DNA of 18,075 bases from DATJJW01 sp035491935 (lineage in GTDB: Bacteria; Pseudomonadota; Alphaproteobacteria; ATCC43930; CGMCC-115725): assembly GCA_035491935.1 (NCBI GenBank), contig DATJJW010000254.1, forward strand, positions 1 to 18,075, read 5' to 3'. The position numbers and the translations under genes are program-made. The notes beneath the pieces are model-generated. The model searched no databases. It was not told the DNA's origin and saw only the letters and a list, made by a program, of their open reading frames with translations. This document shows positions 7,594 through 14,509 of the stretch, piece by piece (position 1 is the first letter of the stretch; each line of letters starts with the position of its first letter).

Positions 7594-7640
7594 CATGAGC
7601 TTCACGCCATGAGCCTCACGCCATGAGCCTCACGCTATGA
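7594..7640 (+). repeat. Four 14-bp start-codon repeats before the fliK-like gene
   Basis: The unit CATGAGCCTCACGC, with one variant base in the first copy, occurs in tandem with ATG codons at 7595, 7609, 7623 and 7637. Because 14 is not a multiple of three, each ATG is in a new frame. The first three open five-codon ORFs (MSFTP, MSLTP, MSLTL). Each ends in a TGA that overlaps the next ATG as ATGA, and the fourth ATG starts the long gene. The only ribosome binding site-like stretch (GGGAAG) lies before the first ATG, so stepwise termination-reinitiation is a plausible route to the gene. Confidence 0.85.
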
Positions 7641-9682
7641 GCCTCACTGGTGCACCGCTGCCGCTGCCGTCCAGCGTGACATCGGCCAGCCCGGCCGCCG
7701 ATGTGCCCGAAGCGGTGGTGCAGGTCCTGGCGGTACGCCAGCCCGGCGCGCCCGGCCTCTCGTCCCAGGAGGCGCTGAACGCCGCCACCGGCCCCGGCAA
7801 TGTGCTGAGCGGCCAAGTGACGGAGCTGACCCTGAACGGCACGGCGACGCTGGTGACGGCGTCCGGCGCCGAGATCACCATGCACAATCTGCCGACCCAG
7901 CTGATGCAGCTGGGGTCTGCGGTCACGCTGCGCATCGCCAGCCAGCAGCCGGTGCTGCAGGCGACGCTGCTGCAGATCGACGGCAAGCCGGTAGCGGGAT
8001 TGCTAGCCCGTGCGGCACTGGCGGCCGGTGGCACCCTGAACACCCCCGCGGCCGGCGTGCCGGGCACCCCGGCAGTAGCCCCCTCCTTGGCCAACGCCGC
8101 GCCGCCGCCGAATCTGGCGGCGCCGTCGCTGTCCCAGGCCGCAGCCTCGCCGCTCATCGACAGTACGCTCGCGGTCGTGGCCTCGCTGGTGGCGTCCGTC
8201 GAGGGCAATCCGAGCGAAGCCGCGGCCTTGCTGGGCGCCGCAGCCTCGCTGCCGGGCGCCAATCCGGCCCTCGCCTCCACTCTGGCCGCCGGCCTCGCCC
8301 AAATGGCGCAAGACGGTACCAGCCCTCTACCGGCGCCCCAGCCCGGCATCGACGAATCCCTGCTGCATGCGCCGCTCCAGACCGGCAGCGGCTTCGGCAG
8401 CAGCGCCACGGTGATCGCGACCCTGATCCGCGCCGCCCTGCCCAGGCCCGGCGGCGTCGTTCCGCCGCTCGGCACGCGCTATGCGCTGGCCATCACCGCG
8501 ATCGCCCCGCCCAGCGCGACCGCGACCGAAGCCACCGACGCCAGTGCGGCTGATGCCGCTGCGACCGATACCAGCGTGACCGATGCCAGCGCGACCGATG
8601 CCGGTGACATACCGCCGATGCCGGCACCGCCATCTCCGGCCATGGGCGGAGCCGCATCGCAGCCGGCACCCCAGACTGCGATCGACAGCGCCAATTTCGT
8701 GCCGCAGGTGACGATCCTGGCCGGCCGAGTCACGGCCACCAATGCCAATGGCACCATCGAAATCGACACGGCGCTGGGCACGTTGTCCCTGCCGACACCG
8801 GACACCCCGGTCCTGACCGGCAGCGCCGTGCAATTGCGGGTCTCCGCCGTGGCGCCGCCCTTACCCGGCATACGCACGAACCTGGCCGAAGCGTCAAGCG
8901 CCGCGGCCACCGGCACTGCAAAGCAGACGATCAGTCCTTTCGCGGCGGCCCTGGAAGCGATGGCCGAGGCCGAGATCGGCGCCGATCCCTGGGCGCCAGG
9001 CGCGGACAGCCCCGGCACCAACCCGGCCGATGCCCCTCCGGTCGACGATCCGGCCCAGGCCGCGGCAGCCGCCGCCGCGGCCCAGAGCCTGCCGACGCAG
9101 CTCGGCCAGCTCTTCGCCATGCCGCCGACGGCGCTGGCCGCAGTGATCTATGGCTTCCTGGCCGGGACCATGCCGTCACCGGCGCGGCGCTGGCCGGATT
9201 CGCCGGCTCGCAAGGCGCTGGAGGGTGCCGGCCGCGACGATCTGGTTGCCAAGCTCGACGGCGATGCCCACAGTATCGGCCAGACCCTGATATCCCAACC
9301 GCCGGCGCCTTGGCTGGTAACTACCCTGCCCTATCTCGGCCAGGCCTCGCTCGGCCCCGTCAAGGTCTACCGCCGGCAGGTCAGCGACGAGGAGAAGCAG
9401 GCGATCCGGGCCGGCAAGAGCGGCGAGCATTTCGTCATCGAGGTCGATTTGGCCAAGCTGGGCCCGATGCAATTCGAGGGGCTGGTGCGCGAGCGCCGCT
9501 TCGATCTGGCGCTACGTACCCGCCAGCCGCTGCATGCCGACCTGCAGCAGGCGATCCGCCGCGCCTATGCCGACATACTGGGTGCCGGCGGCTATGGCGG
9601 CGAACTGACCTTCGCGCGCACCATCGCCTTTCCACTCGTCTCGCCGATCCAGACAACCCCACATCGCGAGGTCAGCGCCTGA
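7637..9682 (+). CDS. FliK-like flagellar hook-length control protein (probable)
   Basis: 681 aa, rich in Ala, Pro and Thr and lacking Cys-rich or membrane parts. Residues 50-120 form a compact domain (LSGQVTELTLNGTATLVTASG, then ITMHNLPTQL). A similar module recurs after residue 350 (LAGRVTATNANGTIEIDT). Low-complexity linkers separate these, including TDASx repeats near residues 300-325. The C-terminal part (about 564-670) resembles the FliK C-terminal domain: VDLAKLGPMQFEGLVRERRFDLALRT (603-628), then a helix and a GGYGGELTF strand, matching the L-x-P-x-x-L-G and later Gly-rich pattern. FliK measures hook length and switches export specificity through FlhB. It is the last gene of the flagellar cluster, 68 bp after flhG. 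The role is inferred from domain architecture and location, not a secure homology call. Confidence 0.6.
   Translation: MSLTGAPLPLPSSVTSASPAADVPEAVVQVLAVRQPGAPGLSSQEALNAATGPGNVLSGQVTELTLNGTATLVTASGAEITMHNLPTQLMQLGSAVTLRIASQQPVLQATLLQIDGKPVAGLLARAALAAGGTLNTPAAGVPGTPAVAPSLANAAPPPNLAAPSLSQAAASPLIDSTLAVVASLVASVEGNPSEAAALLGAAASLPGANPALASTLAAGLAQMAQDGTSPLPAPQPGIDESLLHAPLQTGSGFGSSATVIATLIRAALPRPGGVVPPLGTRYALAITAIAPPSATATEATDASAADAAATDTSVTDASATDAGDIPPMPAPPSPAMGGAASQPAPQTAIDSANFVPQVTILAGRVTATNANGTIEIDTALGTLSLPTPDTPVLTGSAVQLRVSAVAPPLPGIRTNLAEASSAAATGTAKQTISPFAAALEAMAEAEIGADPWAPGADSPGTNPADAPPVDDPAQAAAAAAAAQSLPTQLGQLFAMPPTALAAVIYGFLAGTMPSPARRWPDSPARKALEGAGRDDLVAKLDGDAHSIGQTLISQPPAPWLVTTLPYLGQASLGPVKVYRRQVSDEEKQAIRAGKSGEHFVIEVDLAKLGPMQFEGLVRERRFDLALRTRQPLHADLQQAIRRAYADILGAGGYGGELTFARTIAFPLVSPIQTTPHREVSA
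8534..8608 (+). repeat. Pentapeptide (TDASx) repeats in fliK-like linker
   Basis: A degenerate 15-bp tandem array in frame, clearest as GACCGATACCAGCGT (8563), GACCGATGCCAGCGC (8578) and GACCGATGCCGGTGA (8593). It encodes TDASA, ADAAA, TDTSV, TDASA and TDAGD-like units. It lies in the flexible linker of the FliK-like protein, where length change could alter the molecule's span. Confidence 0.7.
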
Positions 9683-9821
9683 TCGCGCCATCCTTGCCAG
9701 AGCACATTACAGGCAAGATGACGCGAGTGTTGACGAGCGCCAGCCGCTTCGCCAAGGTGCGCGCGCCCATGATCTGGACACCCTCATACACGCGACCGCA
9801 TACGGCGTCGGGAGCGGCTTA
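9683..9821 (+). other. 139-bp gap between flagellar cluster and transporter gene
   Basis: The gap has CTTGCC and GGCAAG as 6-bp arms with a 13-nt loop (9693-9717), but no T-run, so it is not a clear terminator. TTGACG (9730-9735) could be a -35 element, but I find no matching -10. GGGAG at 9810-9814 is a good ribosome binding site for the gene at 9822, with 7 nt spacing. The transporter may have its own promoter here; the sequence does not settle it. Confidence 0.4.
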
Positions 9822-11798
9822 ATGCGCCGACTGATCCAGCGTTTGAAGCCGGTCGTGGTCGGCAAACCGCTCAACGCGCTCGCCGCTGACGTCCACCGCT
9901 CGATGGCGCTCGCCGCCTTCGTCGCCTGGGTCGGGCTGGGCGCGGACGGGCTATCCTCGGCCAATTACGGGCCGGAGGAGTCCTTCCTGGCGCTGGGCGC
10001 CAACACCCATCTCGCCCTCTACCTCGCCATCGCCACCGCGCTCACCGTGTTCCTGATCTCGTTGGGCTACAACGAGGTGATCGCGCTCTTCCCCTCCGGC
10101 GGCGGCGGCTACAAGGTGGCGACGACGCTGATCGGTCCTTATGCCGGGCTGGTCTCCGGCGCCGCCCTCATCGTCGATTACGTGCTGACCATCGCGATTT
10201 CGGTGGCATCCGGTGTCGATGCCCTGTTCAGCCTGCTGCCATTGGGATTCCAGACCTTCAAGCTGGAGACCGAGGTCGTCATCACCCTGATGCTGATGGT
10301 GCTGAACCTGCGCGGCATGCGCGAGCCGCTCAAGGTGCTGGTGCCGATCTTCATCGGCTTCGTGCTGACCCATGGCGCGCTGATCGTCTACGGCATCGCC
10401 GTCCATGTGCCGATGATGCCGACCTTGCTGCCGGATACCTGGAGCCAGACCGTGGGCTTCGCGCACCAGATCGGCTGGCTCGGCGTGATCTCCCTGCTGC
10501 TCCGGGCCTATTCGCTGGGCGGCGGCACCTATACCGGCATCGAGGCCGTGTCCAACAACGTCAACACGCTGAAGGAACCGCGGGTCCGCACCGGACGCTG
10601 GACCATGGCCTACATGGCGCTCTCGCTCTCCTTCATGGCCGGCGGCCTGATCTTGCTCTACCTGCTCTGGCACACGGTGGCGATACCGGGCCAGACGCTG
10701 AATGCCGTCGTGTTCCAGCAGATCCTGGGCACGATCTGGGGCTTCGGCACCCGCGACAGCGAAATCGCCCTGCTGGTCGTGCTGGTCTTCGCCGCGCTGA
10801 TCCTGTTCGTCGGCGCCAATACCGGCTTCCTCGGCGGCCCGGCGGTGCTGGCCAACATGGCCGCCGACCGTTGGGTCCCCTATCAGTTCAGCCAGCTTTC
10901 CAACCGCCTGGTGACCCAGAACGGTGTGCTGCTGATGGCGGGTGCCGCCATCGCGACTCTGCTGCTCACCGTCGGCGACGTCGACGTGCTGGTCGTGCTC
11001 TACAGCATCAATGTGTTCGTGACCTTCACCCTCTGCCTCCTGGGCCTTTGCGTCTATTGGTGGGGCCAGCATCGCAAGAAGGCGGCACACGCGCTGCGCC
11101 ACCTGCTGCTGGCCGGCATCGCCTGCTTCGTCACCGGCTCGATCCTGCTGGTCACGGTCTACGAGAAGTTCCTGGAAGGCGGCTGGCTCACGGTCTGCGT
11201 CACCGGCTGCGTCGTGACCCTGGGCATCATGATCCGCCGCCATTACCGCATGACCGCGCGCGAGCTGGCCAAGGTCGATGCGCTATTCGCGACATCCGTA
11301 CCGACGCATATCCGCCTGGTGCAGCCGCCACAGATCGACCCGGAGCAGCCGACCGCCGTGTTCCTCGTCGGCCGCTCGATCGGCGCCGGCATGCACACGC
11401 TGCTGTCGCTGCGCCGGCTCTTCCCGTCCCAGTTCAAGAATTTCGTCTTCCTGTCGGTGGGCGAGGTCGATTCCGAGAGCTTCCGCGGCAAGGAACGCCT
11501 GGCCTCGCTGCAGAAGGAAGTGAGCGAGACGCTCGATCATTTCGTGGCCTATTGCCATCAGCGCGGCCTGCCGGCGCGGACCTATAGCGGCTTCGGTCCC
11601 GACACGATCAACGAGATCAATTTGCAGGTCGACCAGATCCTGCGCGACTTCCCGAACAGCGTATTCTTCGCCTCGAAGCTGATCTTCAACGAGGACAACT
11701 GGTTCATCCGCCAGTTGCACAACGGCATCTCGCTCACCGTCCAGCAGCGCCTGCATCGGCGCGGCATCCCGATGGTGATCCTGCCGATGAATATTTAA
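9822..11798 (+). CDS. APC-superfamily transporter, KimA-like potassium importer (probable)
   Basis: 658 aa inner-membrane protein. About 12 membrane segments span residues 25-470, followed by a soluble C-terminal domain (about 480-658) resembling a universal-stress/Rossmann fold (AVFLVGRSIGAGMHTLLSLR, about 508-527). The first segment carries ADGLSSANYGPEE (41-53), typical of KimA-type APC proteins. As I recall them, the potassium-binding residues of Bacillus KimA (D36, Y43, D117, Y118, E233, Y377) have counterparts at matching spacing: D42, Y49, D119, Y120, E241 and Y394. That favours proton-coupled K+ uptake over amino-acid transport. GGGAG at 9810-9814 supports the start. Gene neighbours say nothing about its job. 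An amino-acid permease role remains possible. Confidence 0.75.
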   Translation: MRRLIQRLKPVVVGKPLNALAADVHRSMALAAFVAWVGLGADGLSSANYGPEESFLALGANTHLALYLAIATALTVFLISLGYNEVIALFPSGGGGYKVATTLIGPYAGLVSGAALIVDYVLTIAISVASGVDALFSLLPLGFQTFKLETEVVITLMLMVLNLRGMREPLKVLVPIFIGFVLTHGALIVYGIAVHVPMMPTLLPDTWSQTVGFAHQIGWLGVISLLLRAYSLGGGTYTGIEAVSNNVNTLKEPRVRTGRWTMAYMALSLSFMAGGLILLYLLWHTVAIPGQTLNAVVFQQILGTIWGFGTRDSEIALLVVLVFAALILFVGANTGFLGGPAVLANMAADRWVPYQFSQLSNRLVTQNGVLLMAGAAIATLLLTVGDVDVLVVLYSINVFVTFTLCLLGLCVYWWGQHRKKAAHALRHLLLAGIACFVTGSILLVTVYEKFLEGGWLTVCVTGCVVTLGIMIRRHYRMTARELAKVDALFATSVPTHIRLVQPPQIDPEQPTAVFLVGRSIGAGMHTLLSLRRLFPSQFKNFVFLSVGEVDSESFRGKERLASLQKEVSETLDHFVAYCHQRGLPARTYSGFGPDTINEINLQVDQILRDFPNSVFFASKLIFNEDNWFIRQLHNGISLTVQQRLHRRGIPMVILPMNI

Positions 11799-11804
11799 CG
11801 TTAA
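11795..11804. promoter_or_regulatory. Perfect 10-bp palindrome at the transporter stop
   Basis: TTAACGTTAA is self-complementary and overlaps the TAA stop of the transporter gene (11796-11798). It stands out in GC-rich surroundings but is short, so it could be chance. No function is assigned. Confidence 0.25.
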
Positions 11805-11813
11805 CGCACGAAA

Positions 11814-11833
11814 ATCCCGAGAAACTTTCGGCA
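11814..11833 (+). terminator. Weak hairpin after the transporter gene
   Basis: CCGAGA-AAC-TTTCGG can pair as a 6-bp stem including one G-T pair, with a 3-nt loop. No T-run follows, so intrinsic termination is doubtful. It is the only hairpin between the transporter and the small ORF. Confidence 0.2.
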
Positions 11834-11834
11834 C

Positions 11835-11849
11835 TGTAAAGCGTTTACA
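11835..11849. promoter_or_regulatory. 15-bp operator-like palindrome TGTAAAGCGTTTACA
   Basis: Perfect 6-bp arms TGTAAA/TTTACA surround a 3-bp centre, in an AT-richer stretch 46 bp upstream of the small ORF start at 11896. Size and symmetry fit a dimeric repressor or activator site. TTTACA could serve as a -35 box, but no -10 hexamer lies at the right distance. The cognate regulator is unknown. Confidence 0.45.
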
Positions 11850-11895
11850 TCATGACATCGTATTGCACCAAGCCGCCCCGGCCTGGAAACGAGGC

Positions 11896-12075
11896 ATGAT
11901 GAGCACTTCCCCACAAAAAGAAACCGAAGCGCCCGCCGATGCGCAGGCGCAGACCATCGCCCGCATGCCCGGCCCGGCGCCCCGACGCGACCTGATGGAG
12001 CTGCTGCTGTCGATGGCACCGCGCCAGGACCTGCCGCTGCCGGACCGCAAGCCGCTGCGCCGCCGGCCGCTCTGA
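11896..12075 (+). CDS. Small hypothetical protein (about 59-60 aa)
   Basis: I do not recognise this protein. From ATG 11896 it is about 59 residues: a polar Ala/Gln/Pro-rich first half (MMSTSPQKETEAPADAQAQ), then a short helix RRDLMELLLSMAPR and a basic proline-rich end (LPLPDRKPLRRRPL). No signal peptide or membrane segment is visible. GGAA at 11884-11887 lies 8 nt before 11896; an ATG one codon later (11899) is equally possible, and a TTG at 11863 would add 11 residues. The end RDLMELLLSMAP-LPLPDRKP resembles C-terminal tails of some small antitoxin-like proteins, but no toxin gene adjoins it, so I give it no function. It follows a palindrome and runs convergently into the prkA operon, stopping 28 bp before the facing stop codon. 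Confidence 0.55.
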   Translation: MMSTSPQKETEAPADAQAQTIARMPGPAPRRDLMELLLSMAPRQDLPLPDRKPLRRRPL

Positions 12076-12082
12076 ACGGCCG
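12064..12082. terminator. Possible bidirectional hairpin between convergent genes
   Basis: CGGCCG, a 7-nt loop and CGGCCG form a GC-rich 6-bp stem across the stop of the small ORF, 22 bp from the end of the opposite gene. No T-run is present on either side, so efficiency is doubtful; Rho-dependent termination is the alternative. Confidence 0.25.
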
Positions 12083-12103
12083 CATCGATCGCTCATTCGT
12101 TCG

Positions 12104-12892
12104 TCAATTCGGCGCGACCTGTCTCGAGGTCGGCGCTGCGCCTGCATTGCTGGCACCGGTGGGCATCGCCTCGGCCGGCGTGTTCTGCACCGGGGTGACC
12201 TGAGCCGGAATGGGATCGGCGCCGATGGGCGTGGCACCGGTGACGGGGCGTCCGACCGGAGAAGCACCGTCGGGACCGGGTTCGATCGGGACATCGGCCG
12301 TAGGCGGTGGCGGCAGGGTTGGCGGCTGCCCATCCGCGGGGCAAGGATGCTCTTCGCCGCGCGTATCGCAGATGCCGACATAGCGCAAATACCCGATCGC
12401 CTGCTGGGCGAGCCGGTCACTGGGCGGGGCATGGACGATGAAGCGGGCGGCGTAGAGCCGTTCGGTGCCGCCGATTGCTTTCAGCCATATGGTTTCAGGC
12501 TGATGGCTGTCGCTCGTCGCCGGGCAGGCATATTCCCAGATCGCGATCTTGTAGCCGTTCTCGAAGCCGTCGGCGATCGTGCCGGTGGTCCCGCCCGGGC
12601 AGGATCGCCGCCAGCGCGCGCCCTCATCGGCGGCGAACTGGGCAGGGTCCTGGCCGGCCATGCCGCTGTCGCCGGTCAGCGAGATCATTTCGCTCCAACC
12701 CGCAGCACTTTCGCCATCGGGCAAGAAGCTCGACATCTCCAGGCCGCCGCGTACGCTTTCCGGCCCGGCACTGAAGTCATGCGGGATCGGCACCAGGAAA
12801 TTCTCGCCCTCATCCAGCGCCAAGGCCGGCACGACGGGCGCCAGCAGCAGCCAGGACGCCAGCACCAGAATGACGCGAGAAGAGCCGATCAT
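12104..12892 (-). CDS. Exported protein of unknown function in the prkA-spoVR operon
   Basis: 262 aa, not a family I can name. Residues 1-25 are a classic signal peptide (hydrophobic core VILVLASWLLLAPVV, likely cleavage after the ALA at 23-25), so it should reach the periplasm or beyond. The mature part (about 26-185) is globular and has four cysteines (98, 123, 175, 184), enough for two disulfides, plus WSEMISL and YKIAIWEYACP segments. From about 190 on it is a proline/alanine-rich tail, suggesting a flexible spacer or cell-wall contact. It begins 18 bp after the spoVR stop on the same strand, with a weak ribosome binding site, so it is likely the last gene of that operon. No lipobox is seen. 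Function unknown; co-expression with the PrkA/YeaH/SpoVR system is the only clue. Confidence 0.8.
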   Translation of the reverse strand: MIGSSRVILVLASWLLLAPVVPALALDEGENFLVPIPHDFSAGPESVRGGLEMSSFLPDGESAAGWSEMISLTGDSGMAGQDPAQFAADEGARWRRSCPGGTTGTIADGFENGYKIAIWEYACPATSDSHQPETIWLKAIGGTERLYAARFIVHAPPSDRLAQQAIGYLRYVGICDTRGEEHPCPADGQPPTLPPPPTADVPIEPGPDGASPVGRPVTGATPIGADPIPAQVTPVQNTPAEAMPTGASNAGAAPTSRQVAPN

Positions 12893-12910
12893 GGATGTCG
12901 GGAATGGCGT

Positions 12911-14509
12911 CTATTTCTTACCCGATAGCGGCCCTGGGACCTCATGGGTCTTCAGCGTCTTCTCGGTGACGGCATCCGCCTCGATCAGGCGCACGCCGTA
13001 GCTCCATAGCCCAGCCACATGATGCAGCACCGACTGGCAGGTCTTCTCGTCGAGCAGCACGCCGTCATAGACCGTGTGGCGCAGCACCAGCATGCGGTCG
13101 CCAGCCATGTCGACATCGACGACCTGGATGTCGGGTTCGCGCCGCGACAGGTCGTAGTTGCGCGCAAGGTTGGCGCGCAGGTTGCGATAGCCCGCCTCGT
13201 CATGGATGGCGTCGACCACCATGGTCGGCTCCGACGCATCGTCGCGAATGTGGAACAGGCGGAACTTGCGCATCAGATGCGGGCTCAAGAACTGCAGGAT
13301 GAAGCTCTCATCCCGGTAATTCGCCCAGGCATCGCGCAGCGTGCCATAGGGATCGCCATTGCCGGCGATCTCCGGGAACCATTCCCGGTCCTCCCCGGTG
13401 GGCTCGAGACAAATGCGCTTGATGTCCTCCATCATGGCGAAACCCAAGGCATAGGGATTGATGCCGCTGAAACGCCGGTCATCGAAATCCGGCTGGAAGA
13501 CGACGGAGGTGTGCGAATGCAGGAATTCCAGCATTGCGCCCTCGCTGATCTGTCCGCTCTCGTAGAGCCGGTTCATGATCTCGTAGTGGACGAAGGTGGC
13601 GCAGCCTTCATTGACCATCTTGGTCTGCTTCTGCGGATAGTAGTACTGGGCGATGTTGCGCACGATCCGGCACAGCTCGCGCTCCCAGCTCTCCAGCATC
13701 GGCGCGTTCTTCTCGAGGAAATAGAGCAGGTTCTCCTCGGGCAGGCCCATACGCTTGATGCTGTCCTGGCGGACCTTGGTCAGCTCCTCGCCCTTCATCT
13801 CGCGGATCGATTCCGGGGTCGGCACCGTACGCCAAAGATCGTTGAAGGTCTCCTGGGCATGGCGGCGGCGCTCGGCCTCACGCTTCTGCTCCTCGGCAAA
13901 ATTGAGCCGGGCACGGCGGGCATAGCGATTGACGCTCTGGTCCATCAGCGCATGGGCCGCATCCAGCACGCGCTCGACATGGGCGATGCCATAGCGTTCC
14001 TCGCATTTGGCGATGTAGTCGCGCGCGAAGGCCAGATAGTCGAGGATGCCCGAGGCATCCGTCCATTGCTGGAACAGGTAGTTGTTCTTGAAGAAGTGGT
14101 TATGCCCGAAGGCAGCATGCGCGATGACCAGCGTCTGCATGGTCATGGAGTTCTCTTCCATGATGTAGCAGAGACAGGGGTTGGAATTGATGACGATCTC
14201 GTAGGCCAGCCCCTGCAGCCCTTTGCGGTAGAGCGTCTCATTGATCGCGAAGCGCTTGCCGAAGCTCCAATGCCGATACATCAGCGGCAGCCCGACAGAG
14301 GCATAGGCGTCGAGCATCTGCTCCGACGTGATCACCTCGATCTGGGTCGGGTAGCAATCCAGCCCCAGCTCGTCGAGCGCGATGGTCTCGATCGCACCAT
14401 AGGCCCGGCGCAGCGTGTCGAAATCCCACTCCGCACCCTCGTAGATCAGGCCCTTCTTGCCGCTGGCGGCTTTCCGTCCGCCCTTGCCCCGGCCCATCAC
14501 TTCGCTCAT
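12911..14509 (-). CDS. spoVR: SpoVR/YcgB family protein
   Basis: 532 aa, full length for the family (about 500-530). SpoVR is involved in spore cortex formation in Bacillus; in non-sporulating Gram-negatives (YcgB) its role is unclear but linked to stationary-phase stress. The first 20 residues are a basic extension. Conserved family segments follow: YPTQIEVITSEQMLDAY (53-69), HWSFGKRFA (80-88), GLAYEIVINSNPCLCYIMEENSM (100-122), the His-rich HAAFGHNHFFKNN (131-143) and NEGCATFVHYEIMN (300-313). The His and Glu residues suggest a metal site, which is inference. It overlaps the DUF444 gene by ATGA (14506-14509), with a strong GGAGG ribosome binding site inside its last codons. It is cytoplasmic and probably acts with PrkA and YeaH. 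Confidence 0.95.
   Translation of the reverse strand: MSEVMGRGKGGRKAASGKKGLIYEGAEWDFDTLRRAYGAIETIALDELGLDCYPTQIEVITSEQMLDAYASVGLPLMYRHWSFGKRFAINETLYRKGLQGLAYEIVINSNPCLCYIMEENSMTMQTLVIAHAAFGHNHFFKNNYLFQQWTDASGILDYLAFARDYIAKCEERYGIAHVERVLDAAHALMDQSVNRYARRARLNFAEEQKREAERRRHAQETFNDLWRTVPTPESIREMKGEELTKVRQDSIKRMGLPEENLLYFLEKNAPMLESWERELCRIVRNIAQYYYPQKQTKMVNEGCATFVHYEIMNRLYESGQISEGAMLEFLHSHTSVVFQPDFDDRRFSGINPYALGFAMMEDIKRICLEPTGEDREWFPEIAGNGDPYGTLRDAWANYRDESFILQFLSPHLMRKFRLFHIRDDASEPTMVVDAIHDEAGYRNLRANLARNYDLSRREPDIQVVDVDMAGDRMLVLRHTVYDGVLLDEKTCQSVLHHVAGLWSYGVRLIEADAVTEKTLKTHEVPGPLSGKK

Noticed and set aside
9693..9717. CTTGCC/GGCAAG hairpin as terminator after the fliK-like gene
   Set aside because: Only six pairs, a 13-nt loop and no T-run.
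9951..11243. 430-codon minus-strand frame opposite the transporter gene
   Set aside because: Composition is His/Gln/Asp-rich with no recognisable domain. The plus strand has a 12-TM transporter with conserved motifs.
11829..11843. GGCAC-like sequence as a sigma-54 promoter before the small ORF
   Set aside because: The distance from GG to GC is one base short of the required spacing.
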